Below are positions 17,284 through 25,804 of a DNA stretch of 64,000 nucleotides, in pieces. Source of the DNA: Paenibacillus sp. HB172176 (lineage in GTDB: Bacteria; Bacillota; Bacilli; Paenibacillales; Paenibacillaceae); NCBI RefSeq assembly GCF_011947265.1, contig NZ_JAATHD010000023.1, positions 1 through 64,000 on the forward strand. The letters are read 5' to 3'. Each line of letters starts with the position of its first letter. The stretch's first letter is position 1. A program made the position numbers and the translations under genes. The notes beneath the pieces were generated by a model. The model worked only from the letters and a program-made list of their open reading frames with translations. It made no database searches and had not been told where the DNA came from.

Positions 17284-17311
17284 ATCTTATCAAATATCCT
17301 TTGGATGTCAA
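17284..17311 (-). promoter_or_regulatory. Promoter of the epimerase-GT2-LAB_N operon
   Basis: The minus strand has TTGACA (17311-17306), a 16-nt spacer and TAAGAT (17289-17284). Confidence 0.6.
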
Positions 17312-17365
17312 TCCTTAAATTATAGAATTTTAATAATTAAATGTCATTAGGCGATGGAAATTAAC

Positions 17366-17395
17366 TTGACATATTTCTTTCAAGCTGTTTATATT
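17366..17395 (+). promoter_or_regulatory. Promoter of the TetR-family gene
   Basis: Perfect TTGACA (17366-17371), then TTATAT/TATATT at 17-18 nt spacing. The region 17206-17535 has no gene and holds only this promoter and the divergent epimerase promoter. No clear palindromic TetR operator was found. Confidence 0.65.
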
Positions 17396-17535
17396 TAATC
17401 AACGTTTAAAACAAGATTTAGTTTGAATAGCACTGTAGTACAAGCTTATGTTTCGTAAGCAAAGGGTATGTTAATACAATCGAAATATTTCAAAGCCTGC
17501 ATGCATTGCAAATTCGAAGAGGTGACATATATATT

Positions 17536-18123
17536 ATGCCTTATGAGCAAGAGGCTTCTACAAGAAACAATATTTTGAATGTTACCATAGAGGTTATAAA
17601 AAACGAGGGCTTCGAGGAAGTGACTATTCGCAAGATTGCCGCTCTTGCCGATGTTAATGTGGCGCTTGTCAATTATCACTTCGGATCCAAGGAAAAGCTG
17701 TTGAACGAGGTGGTGCAATCCATTCTTGATTCATTCCGCGATTGCTTCCATATCTTCGAGCGGCTCGATTTGACTCCGAAACATAGATTGGCCCAATTTT
17801 TCACGGATTATATGACGGTATTCAAGCAATATCCGCAATTGCTCAGACGCTTGATCGCCGCTAACCGCAAGCATAAATTCGACACCCAGTACGATTATAT
17901 CTCATTCATAAAAAGCACGGGCATTGAGCTGGTTCTGAATGCGATTAAAGAAATAACCTCAGAAACGGATACTCAACAAGTCTATTCCATTATGACGCAG
18001 ATTATGGGAGCTATCCTGTTTCCGTTATTAATGGCTCCTTCCGTCATGCAGTTATCCGGGTTTCGCGAGCCTGATATCGCATCGCATGTCGAATCCGTGC
18101 TCGATGTCTATTTTAGAGACTAA
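17536..18123 (+). CDS. TetR/AcrR family transcriptional regulator
   Basis: 195 residues. The N-terminal HTH (IRKIAALADVNVALVNYHFG, then SKEKLLNEVV) is a textbook TetR DNA-binding domain. The C-terminal ligand domain is all-helical and unassigned. ATG 17536 has AGAGGTG ~11 nt upstream, and a TTG at 17506 lies in frame without a site. It is divergent from the envelope-sugar operon, so it may control that operon or only itself. No operator symmetry is visible to decide. Confidence 0.88.
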   Translation: MPYEQEASTRNNILNVTIEVIKNEGFEEVTIRKIAALADVNVALVNYHFGSKEKLLNEVVQSILDSFRDCFHIFERLDLTPKHRLAQFFTDYMTVFKQYPQLLRRLIAANRKHKFDTQYDYISFIKSTGIELVLNAIKEITSETDTQQVYSIMTQIMGAILFPLLMAPSVMQLSGFREPDIASHVESVLDVYFRD

Positions 18124-18140
18124 TATTCCTCCTTCGATTG

Positions 18141-18180
18141 AAGACGGCTTCGCCCTGAATTGGCGAAGCCGTCTTCTTTT
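18141..18180 (+). terminator. Strong terminator after the TetR gene
   Basis: AAGACGGCTTCGCC (18141-18154) pairs perfectly with GGCGAAGCCGTCTT (18162-18175) over a 7-nt loop, followed by CTTTT. Confidence 0.9.
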
Positions 18181-18267
18181 GGCGGTTAATGGATTGCATA
18201 GGCAGAGGCGCGTTTGCTTAAGCTAAGCTCGAAACACAAACTACACTCGAAGGGATGATCGATCTAC

Positions 18268-18720
18268 ATGAAGAAAGCAGGAATAATCGCAGTCATTTTC
18301 GCATGCTTTACGTTTATCTTTGCGTTGCCGGCTGCACACGCGAATAACATGAAGGGAACGTACACCGATAACTCAGTGACGAATGACATGAATCGCGGCT
18401 ATCAGAACATGAAGAACGATATTAACCGGACAACCCATTCCATGAAGTACGATATGAATCGCGCTACGAACAGGGTCGAGAATGGCGTCAACCGTGCTGC
18501 CACCAACGTCGAGAATGGTGTTAATCGCGTTCTGGACGTGAACGACAACAACTATGATTACAACAGAACGAACATGATGAACCGCACCAATTACAAAGCG
18601 GCAAACTACAGAACGATGGCAGATACGACAAATAACAATAATTTCAATTGGGGCTGGCTTGGACTGCTGGGTCTGATCGGTCTTGCCGGTCTTCGGAACC
18701 GCGATCGCGGCCGCGCTTAA
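18268..18720 (+). CDS. Secreted WGxxGxxG-type protein with 11-residue repeats
   Basis: 150 residues. A signal peptide occupies ~1-25 (hydrophobic core, AHA cleavage). Residues 39-93 are five back-to-back 11-residue units of pattern [NY][DG][MIV]NRxxxx[MV][KE]. An Asn-rich stretch follows, then a C-terminal W128-G-W-L-G-L-L-G135 motif, a short hydrophobic run and a basic tail. That layout resembles the WGxxGxxG C-terminal anchor/sorting class of Firmicutes. The 11-mer period predicts an amphipathic 11/3 helix, as in lipid-binding proteins. Codons repeat at 33 nt over 18382-18546. Weak AAGGGA lies ~12 nt before the ATG. Function unknown. Confidence 0.8.
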   Translation: MKKAGIIAVIFACFTFIFALPAAHANNMKGTYTDNSVTNDMNRGYQNMKNDINRTTHSMKYDMNRATNRVENGVNRAATNVENGVNRVLDVNDNNYDYNRTNMMNRTNYKAANYRTMADTTNNNNFNWGWLGLLGLIGLAGLRNRDRGRA

Positions 18721-18741
18721 CTCCATCATCTACAACAATCA

Positions 18742-18780
18742 AGAAACCTTCAACCCCGCAATCGGGGATTGAAGGTTTCT
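18742..18780. terminator. Bidirectional hairpin between convergent genes
   Basis: AGAAACCTTCAA pairs with TTGAAGGTTTCT, enclosing CCCC/GGGG. A long stem lies between the WGxxGxxG gene (+) and the lipoprotein gene (-). T-tracts are short on both sides. Confidence 0.7.
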
Positions 18781-18787
18781 GTGTTTG

Positions 18788-19228
18788 TCAACGGCGAATG
18801 AATTGACGATCGATCGTATCGAGCAAGGGCGTTATGTCCCCGCCTTCCTGCAGCTTGGCATACAATTGTTTGTCGGCCGTCACATGATAGCGATATTCCG
18901 GAAATTGCCACAGTAAAGCGGAATATACCTGCTGCTCAAGCACTCTCCGCTTCGCCGCGTTATCGATTGTGATCCCCACCGCTACATCCATGTCCTGCAT
19001 GACGACGACAGCGCCTTCCACGCCGCTCACCCCATCGGCGATTCGTGCAAGATGCTTCTCGCTTAGTTGCCCTTGCATGGGTCCGCTGCTTAGCCGGCGG
19101 ACAGGCTCGTTCTCGCTTAACGGCTTCATATCGCCGTTATTGCTGCGGCCCCATGCGCCGCAGCCCGAGGCTGAGGCAATCACCGCCGCCAACAGCAAAA
19201 CAGCGCAAATCCGCTTCTGTATGTTCAT
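18788..19228 (-). CDS. YhcN/YlaJ-family sporulation lipoprotein
   Basis: 146 residues. A lipoprotein signal ends at Cys23 (SASGC). A YhcN/YlaJ-type domain follows, with the pattern HLARIADGVSGVEGAVVVMQ then DVAVGITI and a DNAAKRR-type turn. In Bacillus these lipoproteins are made in the forespore and sit in the spore inner membrane; some affect germination. Good GGAGGTG ribosome site. A -35/-10 pair (TTGAAA, 18 nt, TATATT) lies upstream on the minus strand, and its fit to sigma-G is poor. Confidence 0.8.
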   Translation of the reverse strand: MNIQKRICAVLLLAAVIASASGCGAWGRSNNGDMKPLSENEPVRRLSSGPMQGQLSEKHLARIADGVSGVEGAVVVMQDMDVAVGITIDNAAKRRVLEQQVYSALLWQFPEYRYHVTADKQLYAKLQEGGDITPLLDTIDRQFIRR

Positions 19229-19314
19229 CTCTACACCTCCGTTTTCTTTCCTTTAACATTTACAGAGGAGGATGAAATATACATTATCGTTTGCGCTATT
19301 TTCAAGAAGCATAA

Positions 19315-20223
19315 TCAATTCGACTCATCCAGGCTCTGCACATCGACTGTCACCTGCAAAACCTGTTCGCCGCTGCCGCGGTAAACGCCCTTGACCGGCA
19401 CGATATCCGCATAATCCCTGCCGTGGCCAAGCTTCACATAACGCTCTCCCACGGGATCCTGATTCGTCGGGTCGAAGCTGCACCAGCCAAGCGATGGCAC
19501 ATAAGCTTCGACCCACGCATGTGACGCTTGCTCGAAATCCGCGCTTCCGCCTTGCAGATCGCCAACAAAATGATAGCCGCTCACATATCTCGCAGGAATG
19601 CCGATCGAGCGCGAGCATGCAATCATCAAATGAGCGAAATCCTGACACACTCCGCGCTTGTTCGAGAAAATCTCCGAAGTTGTCGTCTTCACATTCGTCG
19701 CGTCGGGATCGTATAGGAATTGGTCGCGTATCAGATTGCTCAGCGCGTTGAGCCAGTCAAGCAAGTTGCAGTCTTCCCTGCTCTTGCCCGGAGCCGCGAT
19801 GTCTTCCACCTCTTCTGTGAAAGAAATCACCTCTGACGTAACGGAGGTATACGCCGTCTCCAGCAGAAATTCCGCAAATCGATTCGCAGCCTCCTCCGTG
19901 CCAAGAAATTGCCATGCCTGCTGCGGCGCCCGCCCATTGCAATAACGTATTCGTTCCTCGTCGCTTAAGGAGCTCTTGGTCACTACAGTCATTTTCGAAC
20001 GAATCGTCAGTCTTTGATGCGGTTGATTGACGGAGAAGGCATGCACGCGATTGCCGAAATAATCTTCATAGGTGAATAACGATGCATTCGGTTCTATTGC
20101 AATGGATTGATTATAGCAGGATTGTCTGTCGTTCGTGCTGGGAGTCAGACGAATTTCATTGACACTGTCCGTTACCGGCTCGGGATAATCGTACCTCGTG
20201 ACATGGCTGATACAGAGCTTCAT
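19315..20223 (-). CDS. Transglutaminase-like protease-fold protein
   Basis: 302 residues. An N-terminal bacterial transglutaminase-associated beta domain (ISHVTRYDYPEPV, IRLTPST) precedes a transglut_core domain with catalytic Cys193 (RGVCQDFAH), His235 (ASHAWVEAY) and Asp251 (SFDPTN). Such proteins may act as peptidases or amide-forming enzymes. Its start overlaps the stop of the alpha-E gene by ATGA. It is third in the ATP-grasp/alpha-E/transglutaminase operon, a conserved trio proposed in the literature (Iyer, Aravind and co-workers) to make or process peptide-like products. No product is established. Confidence 0.9.
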   Translation of the reverse strand: MKLCISHVTRYDYPEPVTDSVNEIRLTPSTNDRQSCYNQSIAIEPNASLFTYEDYFGNRVHAFSVNQPHQRLTIRSKMTVVTKSSLSDEERIRYCNGRAPQQAWQFLGTEEAANRFAEFLLETAYTSVTSEVISFTEEVEDIAAPGKSREDCNLLDWLNALSNLIRDQFLYDPDATNVKTTTSEIFSNKRGVCQDFAHLMIACSRSIGIPARYVSGYHFVGDLQGGSADFEQASHAWVEAYVPSLGWCSFDPTNQDPVGERYVKLGHGRDYADIVPVKGVYRGSGEQVLQVTVDVQSLDESN

Positions 20224-21212
20224 GCGCTTGCCTCCCCCATGCGAAAAAAGGTCTTTGCGAACATCACGCCCAATTGTCCGAATGACTTGAACAGATGCCC
20301 GATAATTGCGCCGTCTCTGTCGATGGCCAGGTCTTCCGTCTCGAGGATCGCCATATCTGCGCGCAGCTTGCCGACTTGCCGGATAATCTTCTCATGCTCG
20401 TTCCGCAGGCTCTTCTCCTGCAGATGAATATGACGCAGATGCTCATCTAAAGCTTGCAGACTGTATTGAAGCGAACGCGGGAAAATCGTGTTCAGAATAA
20501 CAAATTCCATAATTGCTTCCACAGTAATGCCGTCCGCGTAATATCTTCGGAAAGCCTGATAGCCGCTAACCGACCGAAGCACGGCCTGTAGATACGGATA
20601 CGCCGTCTGCTGATCCCACGGCTCCGAATTTGCCGTCTGGAGCGCGGAGCTCAGAATGCGCAGCGTATTCTCGCCCCGCTCCAAATGTCTGCCGCATTCG
20701 ATGAAATGCCACTCATTCTCGCGCGGCATGACGGACTGCGCCACTCCCAGGAACATCGCCGTCCATTCCTTAATCTTGGCGTAGAAAAGATGCGGCGAAT
20801 CCTGCAGAAGCTCTTCAGGCCGCTTCTCCCGCAGCCATAAATAGAAGCCGTTCGTATAGTCCCACATCTCGCTCGGAAGCTTCTCGCGCAGCGTGCGAAC
20901 GTTATTCCGTGCATTGCATACGCAGGATACGATCGAATTGGGATTGTCGCGATCCAGCGATGCGTAATGCAGCACTTCCATCTCTGTATAGGTGCCGTAT
21001 TGCTTCTCGTAAGCGTCGCGGCTTCCGAGCGCGTCGACTATCCTGATCCATTTGGAAATCTTGTCTTCGCCAGCTTCGCCTGAATCCTCGTAGATCGTTG
21101 CTTCTCTTTCCATCTGAAGATGATAATGCACGTCGATCAAACGCGCGTGATTCTCCACCCGTTCCATATATCTCCCAATCCAGAACAACGCTTCCGCATT
21201 ACGGTTCAGCAT
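20220..21212 (-). CDS. Alpha-E domain protein
   Basis: 330-residue all-helical protein of the alpha-E (DUF403) family. Family features are the N-terminal ALFWIGRYMERVENHARLID and the NPNSIVSCV region, followed by many long helices. It nearly always sits between a circularly permuted ATP-grasp gene and a transglutaminase gene, as here. The biochemical role is unknown; a structural or substrate-holding partner of the ligase is a reasonable guess. Confidence 0.92.
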   Translation of the reverse strand: MLNRNAEALFWIGRYMERVENHARLIDVHYHLQMEREATIYEDSGEAGEDKISKWIRIVDALGSRDAYEKQYGTYTEMEVLHYASLDRDNPNSIVSCVCNARNNVRTLREKLPSEMWDYTNGFYLWLREKRPEELLQDSPHLFYAKIKEWTAMFLGVAQSVMPRENEWHFIECGRHLERGENTLRILSSALQTANSEPWDQQTAYPYLQAVLRSVSGYQAFRRYYADGITVEAIMEFVILNTIFPRSLQYSLQALDEHLRHIHLQEKSLRNEHEKIIRQVGKLRADMAILETEDLAIDRDGAIIGHLFKSFGQLGVMFAKTFFRMGEASA

Positions 21213-21228
21213 GGCTTCTCCTCCTTCA

Positions 21229-22686
21229 TTATCGGTTAAGCACCCATGTATCCTTCACTCCGCCGCCTTGCGAGGAATTCACCACGAGCGAACCCTGCTG
21301 CATCGCCACTCGGGTAAGTCCTCCCGGAATGACATGTGTGTCGGAGCCCATAAGAGCAAATGCTCTCAAATCGATATGGCGCGGCGTCATTTGACCGTCC
21401 ACCATAACCGGAGCCTGCGACAGCTTCATCGTCGTCTGTGCAATATAGCGGGACGGTTCTTTCTTGATCGCCGCCGCGAAAGCCTCGATCTCTTTCGCCG
21501 TCGCGCTCTGTCCAATCAACATGCCGTATCCTCCCGAAAGCGAGGTCTCCTTCACGACAAGCTGATGAAGATGCTCCAGCACGTATTCGCGTTCCTCCTT
21601 ACGCGTCAATATATACGTCGGAACATTGTGCAGAATCGGCTCTTCCCCCAAATAATAGCGGATCATATCCGGCACATAAGCGTATATCGCTTTGTCATCG
21701 GCAACCCCTGTTCCCGGAGCGTTCGCAATCGCCACATTTCCCGCTCGGTAAGCATTCATCAGGCCCGGCACGCCCAGCATGGAATCCGGCTGGAAGGTAA
21801 GCGGATCGAGAAATTGATCGTCTATACGCCGGTAGATCACGTCAACCTGCCGCAGTCCCCTCAGATCTCTCAAGTATATTTTGTGGTCCTTATACACGAG
21901 ATCTCTTCCTTCAACCAGATGTATGCCCATCTGCTGCGCCAGGAAGGTGTGCTCATAATAGGCGGAATTGTAAGAGCCCGGCGTTAGCAGCACGATCAGC
22001 GGATTGGAATTGCCATTTGGAGCGAGAGAGCGAAGCGAGCTTAGGAAGCAATTCAAGCTGCGGTCAACGCTCTGCACGGAGCAAGAGAGATACAAGTCGT
22101 GGAACAGCTCGCTCATTAGCGTCCTGCCCTTGAAGAGATAGGAGAAGCCCGAGGGAGAGCGAAGATTATCCTCCAGAACATAGTAACGGCCCTTCTCGTC
22201 GCGAATAAGATCAATACCTGATGCTGTGATATATACATCTCCCGGCACTGTCAGACCGGCCATTTCGGGGCGGAAATATGTGTTGGCTACAATCATTCGT
22301 CTTGGTATTACTCCGTCGGCGACGATTTGCTGTTTATGGTAGATATCCTTAATGAACAGGTTCAAGGCTTTCGTTCGCTGCTTTACGCCTCGGTCGACGA
22401 CCTCCCATTCATGCTTCGGTATGACCCGGGGAATATAATCGAATGGAATCGTCCGCTCAAGCGGCTCTTGCTGGGCCCCGTCATAGAGCGTGAAGGTGAT
22501 GCCCTCCTCCATCATCCTCTGATTGATGGCTTGCTGTCTCATCCCGAGCTCCGCGGGCTTCATTCGATCGAACAGCCGGTGGACTTGACTATAATGAGGG
22601 CGAACGGAGGAGTCTTTGTCGAACATTTCATCATAAAATGATTGCGAATCGTAAAAGGGCGATTGCGACTGTTTGGCCGTCGACAT
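21229..22686 (-). CDS. Circularly permuted ATP-grasp ligase-type protein
   Basis: 485 residues of the CP-ATPgrasp (DUF404/407) family. Recognisable parts are YDEMFDKDSSVRPHY near the N-terminus, the FDYIPRVIPKHEW segment, the ATP-binding stretches YVLEDNLRSPSGFSY and LLTPGSYNSAYYEH, and SLSGGYGMLIG with TLSQAPV-type TMKLSQAPVMVDG near the end. These proteins probably ligate an amino acid or peptide through an acyl-phosphate. First gene of the trio, with AGGAGG before the ATG. The substrate is unknown. Confidence 0.92.
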   Translation of the reverse strand: MSTAKQSQSPFYDSQSFYDEMFDKDSSVRPHYSQVHRLFDRMKPAELGMRQQAINQRMMEEGITFTLYDGAQQEPLERTIPFDYIPRVIPKHEWEVVDRGVKQRTKALNLFIKDIYHKQQIVADGVIPRRMIVANTYFRPEMAGLTVPGDVYITASGIDLIRDEKGRYYVLEDNLRSPSGFSYLFKGRTLMSELFHDLYLSCSVQSVDRSLNCFLSSLRSLAPNGNSNPLIVLLTPGSYNSAYYEHTFLAQQMGIHLVEGRDLVYKDHKIYLRDLRGLRQVDVIYRRIDDQFLDPLTFQPDSMLGVPGLMNAYRAGNVAIANAPGTGVADDKAIYAYVPDMIRYYLGEEPILHNVPTYILTRKEEREYVLEHLHQLVVKETSLSGGYGMLIGQSATAKEIEAFAAAIKKEPSRYIAQTTMKLSQAPVMVDGQMTPRHIDLRAFALMGSDTHVIPGGLTRVAMQQGSLVVNSSQGGGVKDTWVLNR

Positions 22687-22861
22687 TTCAGCTGCCTCCT
22701 TCTTGATGATTTTTCAATTGGTACGTGTTTTCACATATACTTCCCTTAATTTAGAAATTCCCAAGCAATAAACGTCATAAAACTTAACATTAAACACTTG
22801 ATACTTCGATAATGTTAGGATTATCATACAAGAAAGCTAATTTGGTGTCAACTTATATAAC

Positions 22862-22900
22862 ACAAAAACAGAGGCATCCCAAATTGAGATCCTCCGTTTC
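22862..22900 (-). terminator. Probable prkA terminator
   Basis: An imperfect stem (GAGGCATC with GATCCTC, one bulge) is followed on the minus strand by GTTTTTGTG. Confidence 0.4.
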
Positions 22901-22943
22901 TGCATATAGGCATCATTGCAATCTATTTCGCTTCTGCGTGGAA

Positions 22944-24839
22944 TTATCGATTCAACAAGCTTCCCACATAGCGAAGCAGTTCATTGGCGCAAACCGGACA
23001 ATATTGATGCTCGTCGATCAGTCGCTTCGTCACTTCGTTAATCCGCTTCAACTGGCTTTCATCCGGCGTTTTTGTCGAGGTCGTAATTTTCACAATATCC
23101 TTCAAATCCGTGAACAGCTTCTTTTCGACCGCTTCTCTCAGACGTTCATGGCTGGTGAAATCGAATTTCCTGCCTTTACGGGAATAAGAGGAAATACGAA
23201 TAAGAATCTCCTCCCTGAACGCCTTCTTCGCATTCTCCGAAACGCCGATTTGTTCCTCGATCGACCTCATCAGCCGCTCATCCGGATCCATCTCCTCGCC
23301 TGTCAGCGGATCCTTGATTTTCGACCAGTTGCAATACGCTTCGATATTGTCGAGATAATTCTCGAACAAGGTTCGGGCCGATTCCTCGAAGGAGTACACG
23401 AAGGCTTTTTGGATTTCCTTCTTCGCCAAAGCGTCGTATTCCTTGCGCGCGATGGAGATGAAATTCAAATAACGCTCGCGTTCCTCCTTCGTAATGGATG
23501 GATGCTGGTCAAGACCGTCCTTCAGCGCCCGAAGCACGTCAAGCGCATTGATGCATTGCATATCATGCTTGATCAGCGCGCTCGATATGCGGTTAATAAC
23601 ATAGCGTGGATCGATTCCGGACATGCCTTCTTCCAGATATTCGTTCTGCATTTCCTTCAGATCCGCATCCTTGAAGCCTTCGACCTCTTGCCCATCGTAG
23701 AGACGCATTTTCTTCACGAGATCCATGCCCTGCTTCTTCGTTTCCTTCAATCTGGTCAGAATGGAGAAGATCGCTGCGGCGCGGAGCGCGTGCGGCGCGA
23801 TATGGATATGCTTCATATCGCTTTGCGAAATCAGCTTCGTATAGATTTTCTCCTCTTCCGACACCTTCAGATTGTAAGGAATGGGCATAACAATCATCCT
23901 GGATTGCAGCGCTTCGTTCTTCTTATTGGCTATAAACGCCTTGTACTCCGATTCATTCGTATGCGCGATAATGAGCTCATCGGCGCTGATCAACGCAAAC
24001 CTGCCGGCTTTGAAATTGCCCTCTTGTGTCAGCGAGAGCAAGTTCCATAAGAACTTCTCATCGCATTTCAGCATTTCCTGAAATTCCATCAGTCCGCGGT
24101 TTGCTTTATTAAGCTCGCCGTCGAATCGATAGGCCCGCGGATCGGATTCCGAGCCGTATTCCGTAATGGTCGAGAAATCAATGCTTCCCGTCAAATCGGC
24201 GATATCCTGCGACTTCGGATCCGATGGACTGAAGGTTCCGATGCCAACCCTGTTGTCCTCCGAGATGAACACCCGTTCAACCATTACATTCTCGATATCT
24301 CCGCCATATTCCGTTTGAAGCCTCATCTGACAAGAAGGACATAGATTGCCTTCGATTCTTACATTCAACTCTTTCTCGATTTCTTCTCTAAGCTCGCGGG
24401 GAATCAAGTGCAGCGGATCTTCGTGCATCGGACAGCCTTTAATCGCGTAGACCGCTCCCCGTTCTGTTCTGGAAAATTTCTCAAGCCCCTTCTTGAGCAT
24501 CGTCACAATCGTTGATTTTCCTCCGCTGACAGGTCCCATCAGCAGCAGAATGCGTTTGCGCACATCCAATCTTCGTGCAGCCGAATGGAAGTATTCCTCC
24601 ACCAACTTCTCCACCGCCCGATCCAGGCCGAAGATTTCTTGCTCGAAAAATGTATAGGATTTGTTCCCATTCTCATCCTGGACCCCGTAGGATTCGATCA
24701 TTTCATACACACGTGCATGCGCGGTCATAGCCGAGGATGGATTCCGCCTCAGCAACTCAATGTATTCCTTGAAGCTTCCCGTCCACGCAAGTCTTTCATA
24801 CTCCGTCTGATATTCCGTTATTCGCTTGAATATGTCCAT
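22944..24839 (-). CDS. prkA: PrkA serine protein kinase / AAA+ protein
   Basis: 631 residues, the same length as B. subtilis PrkA. The N-terminal AAA+ module has Walker A in LLLMGPVSGGKST (101-110). The C-terminal PrkA domain resembles eukaryotic protein kinases distantly (KIKDPLTGEEMDPDERLMR and KVEKKLFTDLKDIV-type segments). ATG 24839 is chosen over the longer frame because GGAGGAG lies 9 nt before it and the length matches. In Bacillus prkA is a sigma-E gene affecting sporulation; whether it acts mainly as kinase or Lon-like protease has been debated. It is transcribed alone here. Confidence 0.95.
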   Translation of the reverse strand: MDIFKRITEYQTEYERLAWTGSFKEYIELLRRNPSSAMTAHARVYEMIESYGVQDENGNKSYTFFEQEIFGLDRAVEKLVEEYFHSAARRLDVRKRILLLMGPVSGGKSTIVTMLKKGLEKFSRTERGAVYAIKGCPMHEDPLHLIPRELREEIEKELNVRIEGNLCPSCQMRLQTEYGGDIENVMVERVFISEDNRVGIGTFSPSDPKSQDIADLTGSIDFSTITEYGSESDPRAYRFDGELNKANRGLMEFQEMLKCDEKFLWNLLSLTQEGNFKAGRFALISADELIIAHTNESEYKAFIANKKNEALQSRMIVMPIPYNLKVSEEEKIYTKLISQSDMKHIHIAPHALRAAAIFSILTRLKETKKQGMDLVKKMRLYDGQEVEGFKDADLKEMQNEYLEEGMSGIDPRYVINRISSALIKHDMQCINALDVLRALKDGLDQHPSITKEERERYLNFISIARKEYDALAKKEIQKAFVYSFEESARTLFENYLDNIEAYCNWSKIKDPLTGEEMDPDERLMRSIEEQIGVSENAKKAFREEILIRISSYSRKGRKFDFTSHERLREAVEKKLFTDLKDIVKITTSTKTPDESQLKRINEVTKRLIDEHQYCPVCANELLRYVGSLLNR

Positions 24840-24943
24840 GCCCAAGTCTCCTCCCATCGCTTCCGCTATCCGCCATTCATCCTCCGCTCGGGATCGAATC
24901 AACCCTATTGCCCTGTAGCGCCAACTTTTTTTGAAGTATTACA

Positions 24944-24972
24944 TTTCTATGCTTATTCGCCCAAGAAATTGA
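24944..24972 (-). promoter_or_regulatory. Candidate sigma-E promoter of prkA
   Basis: The minus strand has TCAATTT (24972-24966), a 14-nt spacer and CATAGAAA (24951-24944). This is a partial match to the sigma-E consensus with correct spacing. Confidence 0.4.
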
Positions 24973-25084
24973 CCACTATTTTATAAGGCATTCCCGCATT
25001 TATCGACAAGGCTTGTTATAATGAGAATATACGACCACGGGATATGCCGCGTGAACAATGGCGGAAGGAGTTGCGATAGCGAAT

Positions 25085-25804
25085 ATGGCAGTCAATCGGG
25101 AAGAAGAGTTGTACAAGCCCATTAAAGCTTATTACGAAGAACGGGGATACTCGGTCAAGGCCGAGGTCATGCATTGCGATTTGGTCGCCGTTCACGAGGA
25201 GAGCAATCATACCATCATTGTCGAAATGAAAAAAACGTTCAATCTCGCCCTTCTGCTGCAAGGCGTTGAACGTCTTCGGTTGAATGGAGATGTTATTCTT
25301 GCCGTAGAACGAAATCGCAAGAAAAGCGGCTCCCATAATCAACGCTTCGGCGATTTGACCGAGCTGTGCCGAAGACTCGGCATCGGCTTCATGACCATAA
25401 CCTTCTACAAGACCAAAGCTCCTCTTATCGAGCTGTTATGCGAGCCGGGCGAGCCGCCCAGACGGGGAATGCGAGTGAAGAAGCAGAATCGGCTCGCAAT
25501 GGAATTCAAGGAAAGAAGCGGCGATTATAATGTCGGAGGCAGCACCGGTCGAAAGCTTGTCACCGCCTATTTCGAGAAAGCGCTGCGATGCGCCTATATC
25601 CTCCAGCAGCGGGGACCAAGCGCTCCCAAAGAGGTGGCGGCAGCGATTGGCTTCAGCAAGAGCGGCCAGATGCTCAGAGATAATTATTACGGATGGTTCG
25701 AGCGCATCGAGAGAGGCAAGTACGCCTTGCTCTCTCCCGGAGTTGACGCGCTCGCCGATTACAAGCATGTAATCGGAGAGTGGGCTGCTAGCTTCGAACC
25801 GTGA
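25085..25804 (+). CDS. DUF2161 family protein, PD-(D/E)XK-like
   Basis: 239 residues from ATG 25085. The N-terminal half has a nuclease-fold signature: KAEVMHCDLVAV (Asp), then IIVEMKKTFNLALLLQGVERL, giving D-Xn-E-X-K. The C-terminal half (RCAYILQQRGPSAPKEVAAA, then SKSGQMLRDNYYGWFERIERG) looks like a winged-helix domain. Start choice is uncertain. ATG 25058 has no ribosome site, while 25085 has GGAAGGAG at a wide 14 nt and fits the family N-terminus. Its end overlaps the convergent aminotransferase by 17 nt. Function unknown; a nucleic-acid role is inferred from the fold only. Confidence 0.75.
   Translation: MAVNREEELYKPIKAYYEERGYSVKAEVMHCDLVAVHEESNHTIIVEMKKTFNLALLLQGVERLRLNGDVILAVERNRKKSGSHNQRFGDLTELCRRLGIGFMTITFYKTKAPLIELLCEPGEPPRRGMRVKKQNRLAMEFKERSGDYNVGGSTGRKLVTAYFEKALRCAYILQQRGPSAPKEVAAAIGFSKSGQMLRDNYYGWFERIERGKYALLSPGVDALADYKHVIGEWAASFEP

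Noticed and set aside
17206..17535. TetR operator between the divergent genes
   Set aside because: No convincing dyad of TetR size was found near either promoter.
22812..24050. 412-codon open frame antisense to prkA
   Set aside because: Lies wholly opposite a well-matched prkA, has no ribosome site, and its sequence reads as the codon-bias shadow of the kinase gene.
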